Of a stretch of 64,000 bases of DNA, positions 60,508-64,000 are shown piece after piece. Numbering within the stretch: the first letter of the stretch is position 1; the number at the start of each line of letters is the position of its first letter. The position numbers and the translations under genes were made by a program. The notes under the pieces are model-generated. The model saw only the letters and a program-made list of their open reading frames with translations. It had not been told where the DNA came from and searched no databases. The stretch comes from Guyanagaster necrorhizus (lineage: Eukaryota > Basidiomycota > Agaricomycetes > Agaricales > Physalacriaceae), in NCBI RefSeq assembly GCF_019112545.1, contig NW_025064923.1, forward strand, positions 186,001-250,000. Reading direction: 5' to 3'.

Positions 60508-63500
60508 ATGCCTTCGAATCTTGCTGTTCCTGCGCTGTCTGGCTCTCAAATATCCTCCTCTATCACCGTTGTCAATGGACCGCTTGACACTGATGACGCG
60601 CTTTCGTTCACGGGCTCGGAGGGGCAGGTCCCTGTTCAGAAGGTGAGGAATTGAACGTTGAGCATACGTCCAAGCGCTAGATTTGATGCCTTTCTTTTAG
60701 CTTGCGGAGCTCGACAACCAACTCGTGATGCAGAACCGTATCCTCGAGGGCGCAGAGAATATGCTTAAGGTCACGCTGACTGTCAGTACCCGTGTCCATT
60801 TCGTCGTACGCATTTATCAAGACATAAAGATATAGGATGCTCTACGACTTCAAGTCGAGTCTGAATTGGATATGGCTAGAAGTCGAATTGAGGCTATCAC
60901 CAATAAGCGGCAGGATATACGTAAGTACTCAGTTTCCACCCTTCGGAGTCCTGACCGAATCGTACGCACAGAGTCTTCGATTGACAAGGGCAAGCAAGTC
61001 AACGGTGCCGCCGCAGTGAAACGCAAGTTTTTCCAGGCAGGCCATTCTTCATCTCAAGTCAAACAGGTTAAAGAAGACGTCGATGACAAGGGTTCGTCTA
61101 CTTCAACGTGTATGTTCATTAACATTGAAACGGTTGAGTAGGGGACGACTTCCGTACTATGCTTCAGAATGCATCGAATTGCGTGTTGAATCTGCTCTCC
61201 CTTGCTCGTCCGACCATGCCACCGCAGACCACACCGGGTGCTTCCTCTTCTACCGACCCTCCGACCTCCAATATTCCCGATGCGGATAGACCGTGGGTCG
61301 ATGCTATGTCAAGGCTCACAGCTGTTCTTCAGAAGAATTTGCGTGTTCGTTATGAATTGAGTCTAGCAGATGTCGTCCCAGCGTAGGCCATGATCTAGAC
61401 TGTCATACCGTTTAGCTTATTTTGGTCATAGTGTCATACCGGCGCTTGCAGACAGACGTTCCAAACATTGTCGTGCAGCTGCCTATCGTGTCATAAGACA
61501 TGCCTTGGTAGATCACGACTCAGTCAAACGGTTGGAAGAACAGGCACTAGATTGGTATATTGTAAAGTGAGTAGTGTATTTTATTTTTAAGTGTCAGTAC
61601 TCAGGATAAAGTTCTAGGTCTCTCAATCGCGACAGCAAATACGCCGTTGAGAAAGAGCAGGTCATCAAGCTCATCCGAACTATTGTGGACATTGGTACGG
61701 TTCGCCACGATTCACACTCGTCCACAGGAGGTTCTGTGGGTGTAGTCCCTCTTTCCGAGCCCGTCATGCGAGCGTTTATCGCAGTTGCGGAACATGTTGA
61801 AGATCCTTTCAGGCCCATCTGTATACTAACCTTAACTGAAATTCGTATGCACGATACTCTATTTCCAGTTCCCGGTGTCTGATCGTCTTCTTAGTTCTCA
61901 TCGATATTGATCTCGTCGCCAGAACGGGTGGAACCCGTTTTCTACTACATGCCCTGGGTGAAGGACCGGTTGAATTAACTCCCATCCTATCTGCGGCTTT
62001 CCTTCATATAGTGGACAGTCCTCGAACTCGATCCTACTTTACGGTTGGTACCGACCTAGAAGTAATAATTTTTGAATGTGTATTCTTAAAAAAGCACGCT
62101 AACTTTTCAGTATAGACTGCACTGTCTGCCGTCACTGATGCCTACGGCAAAGGTCCTGATCATGCTGAGCGGATGAAGAGTTACACCCAAGTTATACAAG
62201 GCATGCTTCGAACCTGGAGCGGTGGGCGTTCTCTTCAGTGACTGGTTCTTCCAGTGCTGACATGTTATCTTAGGTCTCATGTACTTCTGTATGAACGATA
62301 TGCGCGCACTGCGATCTGTGATCGAGACCCTTCGAATTCCCTCTGTGGAAACACGGGTACGTTACGTTCTTAGCGGTATTACTATCAGTGTATCATGTTC
62401 GACCTAGGAAATCATTTTAAACATGTTCTTCAGTCTGCTCAAGATCAAGACACCGGAATGGTACCAAACCTTCATCGATGGAAGAAGATTAACAAGTATG
62501 ATGTGATACGCATATGGTTCAAGGAAATAACCAATTATTTATTGCAGTGTACAGGAAGAGTCGGAGTAGTATCGATGAAAGCAAGGAAGTCGAACAAGCG
62601 GATCGGACGTCCCCGACTTCAAGGTTGACTGAGCACTATATCGCCCTATTAGTCCTCATCTTCACAAACGCAGGGTTGCTTGATGTATGTCTGGTCAAAT
62701 AACAACCTGTCTTCATTTCTGACATCCACGCATAGGCGCTGACTTCTATGCTAAGTGAAACTACCACTGGTACGAATCTCTCGAGAAAGGCGACGCTTCT
62801 CATGGCAGAGGTTTTGCAAATTGCAAATCGAGTCTTGCCGCTTTCCGTAGCGGCGAGAATACAGGTTTGGCACCGTTCTCCAAGTGTATGATATGTACTG
62901 AGTCGATGTCCTCGGTACAGGCTATCCCGCAAATTTTTTACATGGCGGCAGATTTTGGTGACGGTGAACATCGGATCATTGGGACGTCAGCAATGTCCGC
63001 TATTGACAGTCTTGACCGAAACCGTGCACGACTGCAGCCTGGACCCGTCAAACAAACCCGTGTACGGTGAGTACCCGACGCCTTTAATGATCTTGACCTG
63101 ACGGTCTTGGTTTTGTAGGGCTAACTCTGTGGAGGACCCTGTTCGCCGCGGACAACGTCAGGTAGAGCAAGCGAAGCTGAAAATGAATATGCAGATGGAT
63201 GATAAAACATTCCAGTCCTGTGTTCTGGAAACTCAAGTAGGGTTGTATGCGATTTATATTCCATGTTGTTCATGCTTCTATGAACAGGTAATGATTACAA
63301 GGGACTATATGAAATGGAATTTTGATGTGTTGCAAGAGCTCATTGAAGGACCTTTGTTGAATCCGAAGCGGATGGAGGAGGCGATCAGGGCAGCGAAGTT
63401 TATCCGACGTCTTATGTCATTCTTCCACCCTTTCAGCCATCGTTTCTCGGAGATACCGAAAATTAAGGTTTCGTGATTCATCTTTCTTGTATCGGCGCTT

Positions 63501-64000
63501 TTCTGAGGTTTCTTTAGGCTAATCTTCGGTGGGCTCGGCTGGGATGTTCGCTTTTGACAACCTTGCTAGCTAGTCCTGATGGAGTGAGATTCCTGTCTAC
63601 GGAAGATCAGTTCCTTACACAGATTGTCAAGAGCTTTGCTCAGCTTGATCCGGTAAGGCCATTTCCAAACGCTGCCCTGCTCACACTCATCCTCTAAAGT
63701 TCAATGGTCTTCCTGACCAAGATCCCATATTCTCCAAAAAGAGAGTCGCCGAAACTTTGACCTATGGGTATCTGGAGATGCTCGGGACACTCAGTAAACA
63801 TAAGGAGGGCATCGAGTACGCCCCTACATGTTCGCAATAATAGCCTATATACTGACTGCGACTTCATTTTAGGTTATTGGAGAAATTCAAGATATTTACC
63901 GCGTTCTACCACTTAAGTGAGTTGCGAAGTCGAGAGGATCTCATCAAAGGTATCATAGAGAACCTTGACTATAGCATGTACGTGTTTTCTCTTTTGACCG
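60508..64000 (+). CDS. Rictor/Ste20 subunit of TORC2, 3' partial
   Basis: Scaffold of TOR complex 2. ATG gives MPSNLAVPALSGSQISSS; an HR1-like coiled coil follows (LAELDNQLVMQNRILEGAEN, LRLQVESELDMARSRIEAI). The Rictor N-terminal helical repeats are clear: LADRRSKHCRAAAYRVIRHA, IVKSLNRDSKYAVEKEQVIK, IDLVARTGGTRFLLHALGEG, MYFCMNDMRALRSVIETLRI, then EDPVRRGQRQVEQAKLKMNM, NFDVLQELIEGPLLNPKRME and ANLRWARLGCSLLTTLLASP, running to LYEMLG-type YGYLEMLGTLSKHKEGIE and LIKGIIENLDYSM at the edge. About sixteen short exons so far; the rest lies beyond the window. An HR1 region at the start of Rictor is typical of basidiomycetes as I recall. Confidence 0.9.

Overview
The window is eukaryotic nuclear DNA from a filamentous basidiomycete, most likely an Agaricomycete (mushroom-forming fungus). 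The evidence is dense genes broken by many short introns of about 45-70 bp, intergenic spaces of a few hundred bases, and the gene content: a GH131-CBM1 glucanase, a CE16-like esterase, several F-box/LRR proteins, an E2-like/F-box fusion, an Rmt2 arginine methyltransferase and a C2-containing Ypk/Gad8 kinase. No tRNA, rRNA, CRISPR array or intact transposon was recognised.

Layout. 1-2357 (-): E2-like (UBC) + F-box protein running off the left edge, with an in-frame TAG. 2619-4074 (+): Ctk2-like cyclin. 4522-5804 (-): CPSF6-like RRM protein. 6341-8040 (-): Cdc37. 8393-10037 (+): TPR/F-box/LRR protein. 9960-14288 (-): three related tandem ABM/dimeric alpha-beta-barrel genes (the first decayed) with dynactin p27 between the first two. 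15447-16693 (+): mitochondrial phosphate carrier. 16773-21019 (-): MSH5. 21679-22988 (-): prohibitin-2, divergent from a PQ-loop vacuolar transporter at 23106-24313 (+). 24975-26751 (+): coiled-coil/F-box/LRR protein. 27034-28185 (-): G-patch-like protein. 28874-30274 (+): Rmt2. 30532-32607 (-): Ypk1/Gad8 kinase. 33692-38786 (+): full-length ABCB (Ste6/MDR) transporter with an in-frame TGA. 38787-41321: gene-poor. 41322-42761 (+): GDSL/CE16-like esterase. 43071-43718 (+): Lsm4. 44120-45379 (-): VAP/Scs2. 46789-47578 (+): Cu/Zn superoxide dismutase with an N-terminal membrane segment. 47916-49352 (-): GH131-CBM1. 49681-54847 (-): CSC1/OSCA channel. 55194-55935 (-): complex I NDUFS4, divergent from WDR48/Bun107 at 56087-60097 (+). 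60508->64000 (+): Rictor/Ste20 of TORC2, cut by the window edge.

Most genes are unrelated housekeeping genes. Links that can be drawn: Rictor and its expected downstream kinase Ypk1/Gad8 lie about 28 kb apart; PHB2, phosphate carrier and NDUFS4 are mitochondrial; the esterase and GH131-CBM1 fit a plant-biomass degrader. Two features stand out. At least ten introns must use a GC-AG splice pair to keep conserved protein frames. Two otherwise well-conserved genes carry single in-frame stops (TAG at 447-449, TGA at 34903-34905), each one G-to-A change from TGG. Intron positions were inferred by reading conserved protein families, without transcript data.
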